From Xenophilus aerolatus (lineage in GTDB: Bacteria; Pseudomonadota; Gammaproteobacteria; Burkholderiales; Burkholderiaceae_C), in the NCBI GenBank assembly GCA_030418545.1, contig QAIB01000019.1, positions 1 through 45,628 of the forward strand: 45,628 bases of DNA, in the 5' to 3' direction. Made by a program: the position numbers and the translations under genes. Below the pieces are notes generated by a model. It had not been told where the DNA came from. It did no database searches and saw nothing but the letters and a program-made list of their open reading frames with translations. Positions 39,705-45,628 of this stretch are shown here, one piece after another; within the stretch, counting starts at the first letter, position 1; every line of letters begins with the position of its first letter.

Positions 39705-40820
39705 ATGAAACTCGGCACATTCATGATGCCGCTGCACCCCCCTGGGCGCAGCGCGACCGAAACACTCGCGGAAGACCGCGAGGCGATCCTGCTGGCCGAC
39801 CGACTGGGCTACTGCGAAGCCTTCGTCGGTGAGCATGTGACCGACCTGGCGGAAAACGTCTCCTCTTGCCTGATGTTTCTGGCGAGCTTGGCTCACGATA
39901 CGAAGAACATCGTCCTGGGCAGCGGCACGATCAACATGCCAAATGGCCACCCCGCAGCCATCGCGGCGCAAGTGGCCATGCTCGACCACATTCTCAAGGG
40001 GCGCTTCATCATGGGTATCAGCCCAGGGGGCCTCATGTCGGATGCCGAGGTGTTCGGCAACTACCAGAAGAACCGCAACGCCATCTTTCTCGAGAGCATC
40101 AACATGGTGCTGAAGATCTGGGAATCCAACGGCCCGCTCGACTTGCGAGGAGAGTTCTTCAACATATCGACCACGCTAACGGCAATCCCGGAGATCGGCC
40201 AAGGGCTGATCCTCAAGCCCTATCAGCGCCCGCACCCCCGCATCGTTGGGACTGCGGTCGCGCCGTTTTCCCAGGGCGTGACCGAAATGGCAAAACGAGG
40301 GTGGCAGGCAATCTCTGCCAACTTCCTGCTGCCGGAGTGGGTGAAGACGCACTGGCCCAAGTACGTCGAAGGCCGCGAGGCCGCGGGCTCAACCGCATCA
40401 CCTGACGAGTGGCGGGTCGCGAAGTCGATCTTCGTCGCCGACGACCACAAGGTCGCGCAGCGCTACGGTCGGGGCCCGGACGGCCCATACCACTTCTATT
40501 TCAAGCAACTCGCGCGCAAGCTGGTCGGCGGCGGGCGCTCCAACCTCTTCAAGCTCGATCAGAAACAGCCCGACTCCGAAATCACGCCAGAGTATCTGAC
40601 AGACAAGTTGGTCATAGCCGGCACAGTGGATAGCGTGGTGGCGCAGATCCTCGACTTCCGTGATCAAGTGGGAGATTTTGGAACGTTGCTCTACGCTTGC
40701 CACGACTGGCTGGATCCGAGTCTCGCCAAGCGTTCCATGGCCTTGATGGCAGAAGAAGTGATGCCCCGCGTCAACGCGGCCATCGCCGCCGAACGCATGC
40801 CGGGGAGGGCCGTCGCGTGA
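39705..40820 (+). CDS. Luciferase-like (LLM) flavin-dependent monooxygenase
   Basis: This is a 371-residue protein with a bacterial-luciferase TIM barrel: MKLGTFMMPLHPPGRS, ADRLGYCEAFVGEHVTD, LGSGTINMPNGHPAAIAAQVAMLDHILKGRFIMGISPGG and the later PHPRIVGTAVAPFSQG and VIAGTVDSVVAQIL. Enzymes of this group use reduced flavin from a separate reductase and O2 to hydroxylate, open or desulfonate substrates. The reductase gene is 21 bases upstream, so the two form a two-component oxygenase. The 3' end overlaps the next gene (GTGA). The LHPP/GEHVTD form resembles limonene-monooxygenase-like and alkanal-type members, but the substrate is undetermined. Confidence 0.92.
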   Translation: MKLGTFMMPLHPPGRSATETLAEDREAILLADRLGYCEAFVGEHVTDLAENVSSCLMFLASLAHDTKNIVLGSGTINMPNGHPAAIAAQVAMLDHILKGRFIMGISPGGLMSDAEVFGNYQKNRNAIFLESINMVLKIWESNGPLDLRGEFFNISTTLTAIPEIGQGLILKPYQRPHPRIVGTAVAPFSQGVTEMAKRGWQAISANFLLPEWVKTHWPKYVEGREAAGSTASPDEWRVAKSIFVADDHKVAQRYGRGPDGPYHFYFKQLARKLVGGGRSNLFKLDQKQPDSEITPEYLTDKLVIAGTVDSVVAQILDFRDQVGDFGTLLYACHDWLDPSLAKRSMALMAEEVMPRVNAAIAAERMPGRAVA

Positions 40821-41647
40821 GCGGATCGCGCGGCGCCGAACGCGTGAAGGTGCACGACATCGACGTTGCGTATCGGTACGATGGGCCGGCCGGTGCCCCA
40901 GTGGTGCTTTTGGCCCACGGGCTCATGACCTCTCACGGCATCTGGGATGGTCTCGTAGCACAACTGCAGTCTGAATGGCGGCTTCTGCGCTACGACCTGC
41001 GCGGACATGGAGGATCAGGCGGCACGACCGAGCCGTACACCATGGCCCAGCTCGCCAGAGACGCCATCGGGCTGCTCGACAAGCTCGAGGTGCCACGGGT
41101 GCACTTCATCGGATCATCGCTTGGCGGAATGATTGGCCAGCAACTGGGTGCGCTCTTTCCTGCACGGGTGGCGACGCTTACTCTTGCCAACACCAGTGCT
41201 AACCAAGGCGCAGCCGCGGCTTGGCAGCAACGCATTGAGACGGCGAGGCAGCATGGCTTGGTACCCCTCATCGACGCCACGCTGAAGCGCTGGTTCACCG
41301 ACAGCGCGTTCTCGTCCGAACCGAAGCTCATTGAGCGAATGACGGCCTTGGCCCTTCAGACTAGCGTCCAAGGATTCGTAGGATGTGCTGCTATCGTCCG
41401 CGACCTGGCACAGCGCGACGTCCTCGAGAGGATCGGGATGCCGACGCTGATCATCGCTGGCCAGTACGACGAGGCAACCCCTCAAGTCGACTCGGAGGTT
41501 CTGCGCGACGGCATAGCAGGCGCCGAACTGATCACTCTACCCGCGGCGCACCAATCTGCCGCCGAATGTCCGCGGGAATTCGCCGAGGCTTGGCGTCGCT
41601 TTCTGCGCTGTCCGTCGGAGCGCCCGCTTGGAGGACCGTTTGCATGA
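40817..41647 (+). CDS. Alpha/beta hydrolase (PcaD-like lactonase or esterase)
   Basis: This protein has 276 residues from GTG at 40817, which overlaps the previous stop. It has the alpha/beta hydrolase fold with HGLMTSHGIWDG (oxyanion region), RGHGGSGG, nucleophile elbow GSSLGGM (Ser101), and the acid and base in GQYDEATP and AAHQSAAECP. The size and sequence resemble 3-oxoadipate enol-lactonase (PcaD) and other hydrolases of ring-cleavage pathways. Its stop overlaps the start of a carboxymuconolactone-decarboxylase-like gene (ATGA); PcaD and PcaC are partners in the protocatechuate route, so a lactone step in a related pathway is plausible. Confidence 0.9.
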   Translation: MSGSRGAERVKVHDIDVAYRYDGPAGAPVVLLAHGLMTSHGIWDGLVAQLQSEWRLLRYDLRGHGGSGGTTEPYTMAQLARDAIGLLDKLEVPRVHFIGSSLGGMIGQQLGALFPARVATLTLANTSANQGAAAAWQQRIETARQHGLVPLIDATLKRWFTDSAFSSEPKLIERMTALALQTSVQGFVGCAAIVRDLAQRDVLERIGMPTLIIAGQYDEATPQVDSEVLRDGIAGAELITLPAAHQSAAECPREFAEAWRRFLRCPSERPLGGPFA

Positions 41648-42168
41648 GGTCGAGACTCCATCTGCCGCGCCCCGGGGAAATGTCTGTGGCCCAGCGGCGG
41701 GTTTACGACGACGTCCTGAGGACGCGCGGGAATGCCCATGGCCCGTTCCTCGCATGGCTGTTGAATCCGAAGCTGGCTGAGCCCGCCCAGCGACTGGGGG
41801 CATTCTGCCGATACGACAGCAGTCTTTCACTTCAGGAGTCGGAGTTGCTCATCCTGCATGTGGCGGCGCACTTCAAGTGCGGCGCCGAGCAGGAGATTCA
41901 CGAACCCATCGCGAAGCATGCAGGTTTGAGCGAAGGAGCGTTGGCCACAATACGCGCCCGAGAGGTACCGCAACTTCCGACCGAAAGGCTGCGGCTACTT
42001 GCTGAGGTTGCCGGTGAGCTGATGGCCACCAGCCACCTTTCGGAGGCTTCGTATCGGCGCGCGACAGATCAACTTGGTGAAGAGTCTCTGGTGGAGGTTG
42101 TCGCGATCATCGGGTACTACGCACTGGTAGCCTTCACGCTCAACGCCTTTGACATGAGGATGGAATAG
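41644..42168 (+). CDS. Carboxymuconolactone-decarboxylase-like (CMD/AhpD fold) protein
   Basis: This is a 174-residue protein; ATG at 41644 overlaps the preceding TGA. It begins RLHLPRPGEMSVAQRRVYDDVL and has LQESELLILHVAAHFKCGAEQEIHEPIAKHAGL, the CMD-family core with Cys and the E-x-x-H spacing but without the redox CxxC of AhpD. The C-terminal LVEVVAIIGYYALVAFTLNAFDM is typical. It could be a decarboxylase or isomerase of a lactone, or an uncharacterised CMD paralogue. Coupling to the PcaD-like gene supports joint action. Confidence 0.9.
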   Translation: MRSRLHLPRPGEMSVAQRRVYDDVLRTRGNAHGPFLAWLLNPKLAEPAQRLGAFCRYDSSLSLQESELLILHVAAHFKCGAEQEIHEPIAKHAGLSEGALATIRAREVPQLPTERLRLLAEVAGELMATSHLSEASYRRATDQLGEESLVEVVAIIGYYALVAFTLNAFDMRME

Positions 42169-42225
42169 AGCTCGTCTCGGCGCAACCGATTCTCGGGACA
42201 TATCAAACGAATTACAGGAGACCAC

Positions 42226-43236
42226 ATGAAATCAAATAGACGACAACTCTTACGCATGGCCATCACGTCACCGCTGTTCTTCAGTGCCGGCGCCGTGCCT
42301 GTGCTGGCGCAACCGGCTCCAGCACAAACCTATCCGTCGCGCCCGGTGACGCTCGTTGTTCCGTATGCCGCAGGCGGCGCCACCGACATGGTGGCTCGCC
42401 TCCTGACCGACTCATTGCGAAGGCAGACCGGCCAAGCCTTCGTGGTGGATAACCGCCCCGGCGCCAATGGCGCCATTGCATTGGAGTTCGTTGCACGCGC
42501 CCCAGCGGATGGCTACACGGTCTTGGTCGGAAATGTTGCGACCAACGCCGTGTTGCCTTCGGCGCTCGCCAAGAAGGGGAAGCTTGACGTGGCGAAGAGC
42601 TTCGTTCCAGTAGCCAAACTAGCCTCCGTCCCAGGTGTTCTGGTCACGACAGCGAAAGATTTTCCGCCCAACAATGCCGCCGAACTCATTGCCTATATCC
42701 GGAAAAATCCAGGCAAGGTGAGTTATGCCTCGGCCGGTAACGGGAGCATGGCCCACCTGTCCTTTCAAGGTCTCGCTGAACAGCAGAAGCTGGACTTGAT
42801 TCACGTTCCGTACAAGGGCGGTCCGACCGCCCTGACCGACAACATAAGTGGATTGGTGCACCTGAATCTTCTCAACGTGGCGTCTGCTGTGCCGCTCATC
42901 AATGACGGCAAACTGAAAGCCATTGCCGTAAGTGCACCCTCCCGTCTGGAGCAACTCCCCACGGTCCCGACCATGGCGGAATTGAATCTTGAGGGCGCAT
43001 ACGGTGGCAACTGGCAAGGACTTTTCGTGAGGACCGGAACACCCGACATCGTGGTTGAGCGGCTGGCTGCAATCGCTGCCGCCGCACTGGCCTCGCCGGA
43101 TGTTCAGGCGGCGTTCAAAGCAGCGAACCTTCCAATTTCCGTCTCGGCTTCGCCAAAGGCGTTCGCCGACTTCGTCAACGCAGAAATTGCCACATTCCGC
43201 AGTGTGATTTCTCGCAACAACATCGAGTTCGATTGA
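42226..43236 (+). CDS. Bug-family tricarboxylate-transport binding protein (3 of 3)
   Basis: This is a 336-residue periplasmic protein with signal MKSNRRQLLRMAITSPLFFSAGAVPVLAQ (twin-arginine-like RRQLLRM). The family core is RPVTLVVPYAAGGATDMVARLL, RAPADGYTVLVGNVATNAVLP and LIHVPYKGGPTALTDNI. AGGAGA at 42217-42222 gives a strong ribosome site after a 57-base gap. It is the third Bug gene within 13 kb and lies between the CMD-like gene and an alpha/beta hydrolase gene, so it is probably part of the same transcript or of a short second one. Confidence 0.93.
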   Translation: MKSNRRQLLRMAITSPLFFSAGAVPVLAQPAPAQTYPSRPVTLVVPYAAGGATDMVARLLTDSLRRQTGQAFVVDNRPGANGAIALEFVARAPADGYTVLVGNVATNAVLPSALAKKGKLDVAKSFVPVAKLASVPGVLVTTAKDFPPNNAAELIAYIRKNPGKVSYASAGNGSMAHLSFQGLAEQQKLDLIHVPYKGGPTALTDNISGLVHLNLLNVASAVPLINDGKLKAIAVSAPSRLEQLPTVPTMAELNLEGAYGGNWQGLFVRTGTPDIVVERLAAIAAAALASPDVQAAFKAANLPISVSASPKAFADFVNAEIATFRSVISRNNIEFD

Positions 43237-43247
43237 GCAACCTATCC

Positions 43248-44099
43248 ATGACCACTGAGACTTCCACCTTCCTGGCGGAGTACCTCCGCTACGCCACTTC
43301 CGACGGTGTTCACCTTCAGGCGCTTCTCTGGGAGCCGCGCCAGCGCGGCGACAGCCTTGTCATTCTGGTTCCCGGGCGTTTCGGCAGCTTTGCGGGGACG
43401 CACGACTACAGACCAATGGCCGGCAAGCTCAACGCTGACGGGCACGCATTCATGGCCATCAATATGCGCACGGCGAGTGACTTCAGCGATCCGACGCTTG
43501 AACTGGCCGTTTTTGATGTAGGTGCAGCCGTAGCGGAAGCGAAGCGCCGCGGGTACACGCGCATTGCGCTCTTCGGCACCAGTCTGGGTGGCCCGCGCTC
43601 TGCGCTATACCTGGCCGAAGCGGCCGACCCGGCCATCAAACTCTATGGCCTGATTGGAGCCATCAAATCGCCCTACGAGGCAGCGACTCACTACATGAAC
43701 GAAGAGCGCCTGAGTCGTCTCGATCGCACGATTGCCATCGCAAGAGATCTGGTTGCGCAGGGTAAGCCCATGGAGATGGTTGCATACGAAAACCTGTTCA
43801 AGGACAGCTGGGCGCGCGCGACTGCGAGAGGATTCGTCAACGTCTACGGATCGCCGGACGTGACGGACATCGGCCTGCTCAAGCGTGCGCACAAGATCAA
43901 GCTGCCTACAGCGATCTTTCACGGATTGAAGGACGAGGTTTCACTGCCGCCAAACGCTCAGGACATTCACGACGCCTTGACCAGTGCGGCATCGCGCGAG
44001 CTGTTCTGGGTCGAGGGTGCAACACATTACCTCGAGCCCGGTTGGATTGCCGAAGAATATGCTGATCGAGTGTCTCGCTGGGTGCGCGAGAAACTCTAG
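43248..44099 (+). CDS. Alpha/beta hydrolase of unknown substrate
   Basis: This protein has 283 residues from ATG at 43248; a TTG at 43233 overlapping the previous stop (TTGA) would add 5. The fold has VILVPGRFGSFAGTHDYRPMAGKL, ALFGTSLGGPRSALYLAE (nucleophile Ser in GTSLGG), an acid in FHGLKDEVS and a base in EGATHYLEPGW. The strand order and the FGSFAGTHDYR loop recall the serine hydrolases of the dienelactone or esterase type. It is the last gene of the catabolic run and faces the terminal LysR gene. Confidence 0.85.
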   Translation: MTTETSTFLAEYLRYATSDGVHLQALLWEPRQRGDSLVILVPGRFGSFAGTHDYRPMAGKLNADGHAFMAINMRTASDFSDPTLELAVFDVGAAVAEAKRRGYTRIALFGTSLGGPRSALYLAEAADPAIKLYGLIGAIKSPYEAATHYMNEERLSRLDRTIAIARDLVAQGKPMEMVAYENLFKDSWARATARGFVNVYGSPDVTDIGLLKRAHKIKLPTAIFHGLKDEVSLPPNAQDIHDALTSAASRELFWVEGATHYLEPGWIAEEYADRVSRWVREKL

Positions 44100-44117
44100 A
44101 AGCTGCGCGCGATGCTT

Positions 44118-44138
44118 GGCCGCGTCAGCCACGCGGCC
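44118..44138. terminator. Hairpin between convergent genes
   Basis: GGCCGCGT-CAGCC-ACGCGGCC is a perfect eight-base stem in the 44-base gap between the convergent hydrolase and LysR genes. There is no T run on either side, so it is a weak or Rho-assisted bidirectional terminator at best. Confidence 0.55.
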
Positions 44139-44143
44139 TGCGC

Positions 44144-45124
44144 TCAGTCGCGGGGAAGGAAGTTTGGCGCCGGATCGAGCGTGTCTGTCGCGCCTCGCGG
44201 CAAGGCTTCAATCGCGGTATCCATGTCCCCCACGGACTGATGGAACAGGTCGCGGAGCCACGAAAGGCCCGGATCGTTGGATCGGTACTTGTGCCATTGC
44301 ATGCACTGCTGCATTTCTGGAAAGACCAAGGGCGGCTTGTGCAACGTCACGGGTAAGTTCTTCGCTGCGGTGCGGGCGAGGCGTGAATGCACAGTCGCGA
44401 TGCGATCGGTGCCGACCTTAAGGCCGGGCGCCGACGCGAAGCTGTACGTAGTGACTTCGTCCCGTCGTTCAAGACCGTAGCGCGCCACAACCCAGCCCTC
44501 GAAAGAGCTTGGGTGTGCGCTGGCCGGCTGTACCGCCACGTGGCCAGCCGCGGCGTACTGCTCTATCGTGAGCGGTGCTTGGCCGTAGCGCCCTCGGTTC
44601 CAGACGACGCAGCTGAATGTCTCGACGAACAGAACCTCGGTGGGGTGGTTGGGAGAGCAATAGTCCAGGGGCAAGACAAGGAGATCGACCTCGCCTCGCT
44701 CGAGGGGACGCGTTGGATCTTCAACTTGAGGGCGAAGCGCGAACCGAACACTTGGTGCCTGCGCATGTGCCCTCGCGAGTACGTGTGGCATCAGCGTGGC
44801 GAGTGTGAAGTCGGAGATGAAGATGCGGAACTCTCGATCAGACTCCGACCGCACGAACAACGGCTTTGCCGCGATCGAGGTGTCCACGCGAAGCAGTACG
44901 TCGCGCACAGAGTCGCGCAACACCTCGGCACGCGGAGTGAGCTCCATCTTTCGGCCAACCTGCACGAGCAGTTCGTCGTCGAAATAGTCGCGTAGGCGAG
45001 CCAGCGAATTGCTCATCGCCGACTGGCTCATGTGCAGTCGTTCCGCCGCGCGGCTGATGCTCAGTTCGGTCAGCATCGCGTCGAGTGCGACGAGCAAGTT
45101 CAGATCAAGTTTGTTGAAGCGCAT
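44144..45124 (-). CDS. LysR-family regulator, NodD/NahR subgroup
   Basis: This is a 326-residue protein. Its winged helix is MRFNKLDLNLLVALDAMLTELSISRAAERLHMSQSAMSNSLARLRDYFDDELLVQVGRKMELTPRAE, the form typical of the NodD/NahR/LinR group, which respond to aromatic inducers. The effector domain follows (FRIFISDFTLATLMPHVL, LERGEVDLLVLPLDY). It diverges from an FAD monooxygenase gene across a 227-base gap that should hold its operator and both promoters. It probably activated that monooxygenase gene and perhaps the catabolic run. The IS cut removes its nearest target. Confidence 0.92.
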   Translation of the reverse strand: MRFNKLDLNLLVALDAMLTELSISRAAERLHMSQSAMSNSLARLRDYFDDELLVQVGRKMELTPRAEVLRDSVRDVLLRVDTSIAAKPLFVRSESDREFRIFISDFTLATLMPHVLARAHAQAPSVRFALRPQVEDPTRPLERGEVDLLVLPLDYCSPNHPTEVLFVETFSCVVWNRGRYGQAPLTIEQYAAAGHVAVQPASAHPSSFEGWVVARYGLERRDEVTTYSFASAPGLKVGTDRIATVHSRLARTAAKNLPVTLHKPPLVFPEMQQCMQWHKYRSNDPGLSWLRDLFHQSVGDMDTAIEALPRGATDTLDPAPNFLPRD

Positions 45125-45351
45125 TGGGGCCGTCCTGCGTTGGCGCCGCGATGGTAAGCGCGTGGCTGAGACCTAGGGTTTACCCAAAGAGTATTTCGGG
45201 GATCGATGCCTCGAATGGATACAAACAATTTTTCAAGGGGCGAGCCGTTACCTATTCTCCCGCCACCCTCCATGAGTCGAGGATGAGGAGACAAGGTGTA
45301 TTCGAGAACGTTTGCGGCGCCGACCAGCAGGTTTGGCGGCGGAGAGTCGAA

Positions 45352-45501
45352 GTGAGGCGTCTGGCTGTCGCTGTCGTTGGCGGCGGGATCGCGGGGCTAG
45401 CGTGTGCGCTTGCCGCTGCGCGAGTCGGTGCCGACGTCCGCCTCTATGAAGCGGGGGCTGTCCCAATCGATTTGCCCGCACATGTAGATGTTGTCCCGAA
45501 C
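45352..45501 (+). pseudogene. FAD-dependent monooxygenase, N-terminal fragment cut by the IS
   Basis: From GTG at 45352 (GGAGAG at 45341-45346) the peptide reads MRRLAVAVVGGGIAGLACALAAARVGADVRLYEAG then LPAHVDVVPN. This is the FAD-binding GxGxxG fold (Gly10, Gly12, Gly15) and the start of the substrate region of class A aromatic hydroxylases (salicylate- or 3-hydroxybenzoate-hydroxylase type). After 50 codons the IS3-family element begins at 45502; reading into the IS gives a stop at once. The gene is therefore inactivated, or its remainder lies beyond the IS. An ATG at 45283 would add 23 residues. Confidence 0.82.
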
Positions 45502-45628
45502 TGACCCTGCCTCGATTTCACGTACAGCAGGAAGTTGATAACTTCAGAGGTACGGAGAATCGAAATGAGAGAAGGCAAGCTGCCCAAGAGGCAGTACACA
45601 CAGGAGTTCAAGGCTGAGGCTATCAGGC
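45502..45628 (+). mobile_element. Left end of an IS3-family insertion sequence
   Basis: The terminal repeat starts TGACCCTGCCTCGATTTCAC at 45502 and pairs with the repeat at 100-124 on the left edge of the window. The 62 bases that follow lead to the OrfA start. The element points rightward, as does the copy at the left edge, and runs off the end of the window after 127 bases. Confidence 0.85.
45565..45628 (+). CDS. IS3-family OrfA transposase, N-terminal end (partial)
   Basis: ATG at 45565 has GGAG at 45554-45557. The 21 visible codons read MREGKLPKRQYTQEFKAEAI and one more Arg. The R-x-YTxEFKxEA pattern is the start of the IS3/IS911-type helix-turn-helix protein (OrfA), which is normally joined to OrfB by a frameshift. 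The rest lies outside the window. Confidence 0.85.
   Translation, partial: MREGKLPKRQYTQEFKAEAIR

Noticed and set aside
1-45628. A proven composite transposon
   Set aside because: Only IS edges are visible, and the outer flanks and target duplications are missing. Symmetric short overlaps at both ends are equally explained by contig breakage at a repeat.

Overview
The window is high-GC DNA that looks like a betaproteobacterium of the Comamonadaceae (Variovorax, Acidovorax, Comamonas or Hydrogenophaga type). The evidence is three Bug-type tricarboxylate-transport binding proteins, the set of SWIB, DUF3606 and AP2 small genes, a LigD-type ligase piece and a Fiu/PiuA plus PiuC iron locus. This placement is inferred from gene content; no marker gene is present. 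Both ends run into the same IS3-family insertion sequence in the same orientation: its last 124 bases are at the left and its first 127 bases at the right, with matching terminal repeats. The window is therefore probably a contig broken at a multicopy IS, although a directly repeated IS pair around 45 kb is also possible.

Layout. (1) 1-8.5 kb is mobile and defence DNA: IS end, a toxin gene cut by the IS with its intact NadS/HigA-like antitoxin, then a compact module of a TIGR02391/HEPN-like protein, a CoiA-like PD-(D/E)XK protein, a second possible nuclease and a convergent 882-residue RloC/SMC-like ATPase with a zinc hook. ICE-type accessory genes follow (a RadC-like JAMM protein, a small unknown protein and a truncated DUF932 protein). 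Their spacers carry repeated leader sequences and repeated hairpins. (2) At about 8,532 the ICE sequence is fused to a two-partner secretion transporter gene (ShlB/FhaC type), which has lost its 5' end and carries an in-frame TAG. A membrane protein and three lipoprotein genes follow. (3) 13-17.4 kb is a patchwork of broken genes and phage relics: AP2 protein, DNA ligase fragment, DUF3606, SWIB, three small phage-like genes, a DUF4145 gene with one nonsense codon, and an SRAP peptidase gene whose 5' end is replaced in frame by part of an IS30-family transposase.

(4) 17.6-25 kb holds a LysE-type exporter, a small secreted protein and an iron locus: Fur-like winged-helix regulator, TonB-dependent catecholate siderophore receptor, PiuC dioxygenase, PepSY protein, cytochrome b and an FTR1-type permease. 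(5) At about 25.65 kb the C-terminal parts of an integrase gene and an RND efflux pump gene are joined head to head.

(6) 27.6-45.5 kb is an ordered catabolic region. A GntR regulator faces an operon of FAH-family hydrolase, PuuE/NodB-type deacetylase, Bug protein and CocE/NonD hydrolase. A LysR regulator then precedes an eleven-gene run: two cupins, a second CocE/NonD hydrolase, Bug protein, Gfo/Idh/MocA dehydrogenase, flavin reductase fused to an IclR-type effector domain, luciferase-like monooxygenase, alpha/beta hydrolase, carboxymuconolactone-decarboxylase-like protein, third Bug protein and another alpha/beta hydrolase. A NodD/NahR-type LysR gene closes it, divergent from an FAD monooxygenase gene that the right-hand IS cuts after 50 codons. 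The gene set fits uptake of an organic acid, two-component flavin oxygenation, and ester, amide or lactone hydrolysis. The substrate cannot be read from the sequence.
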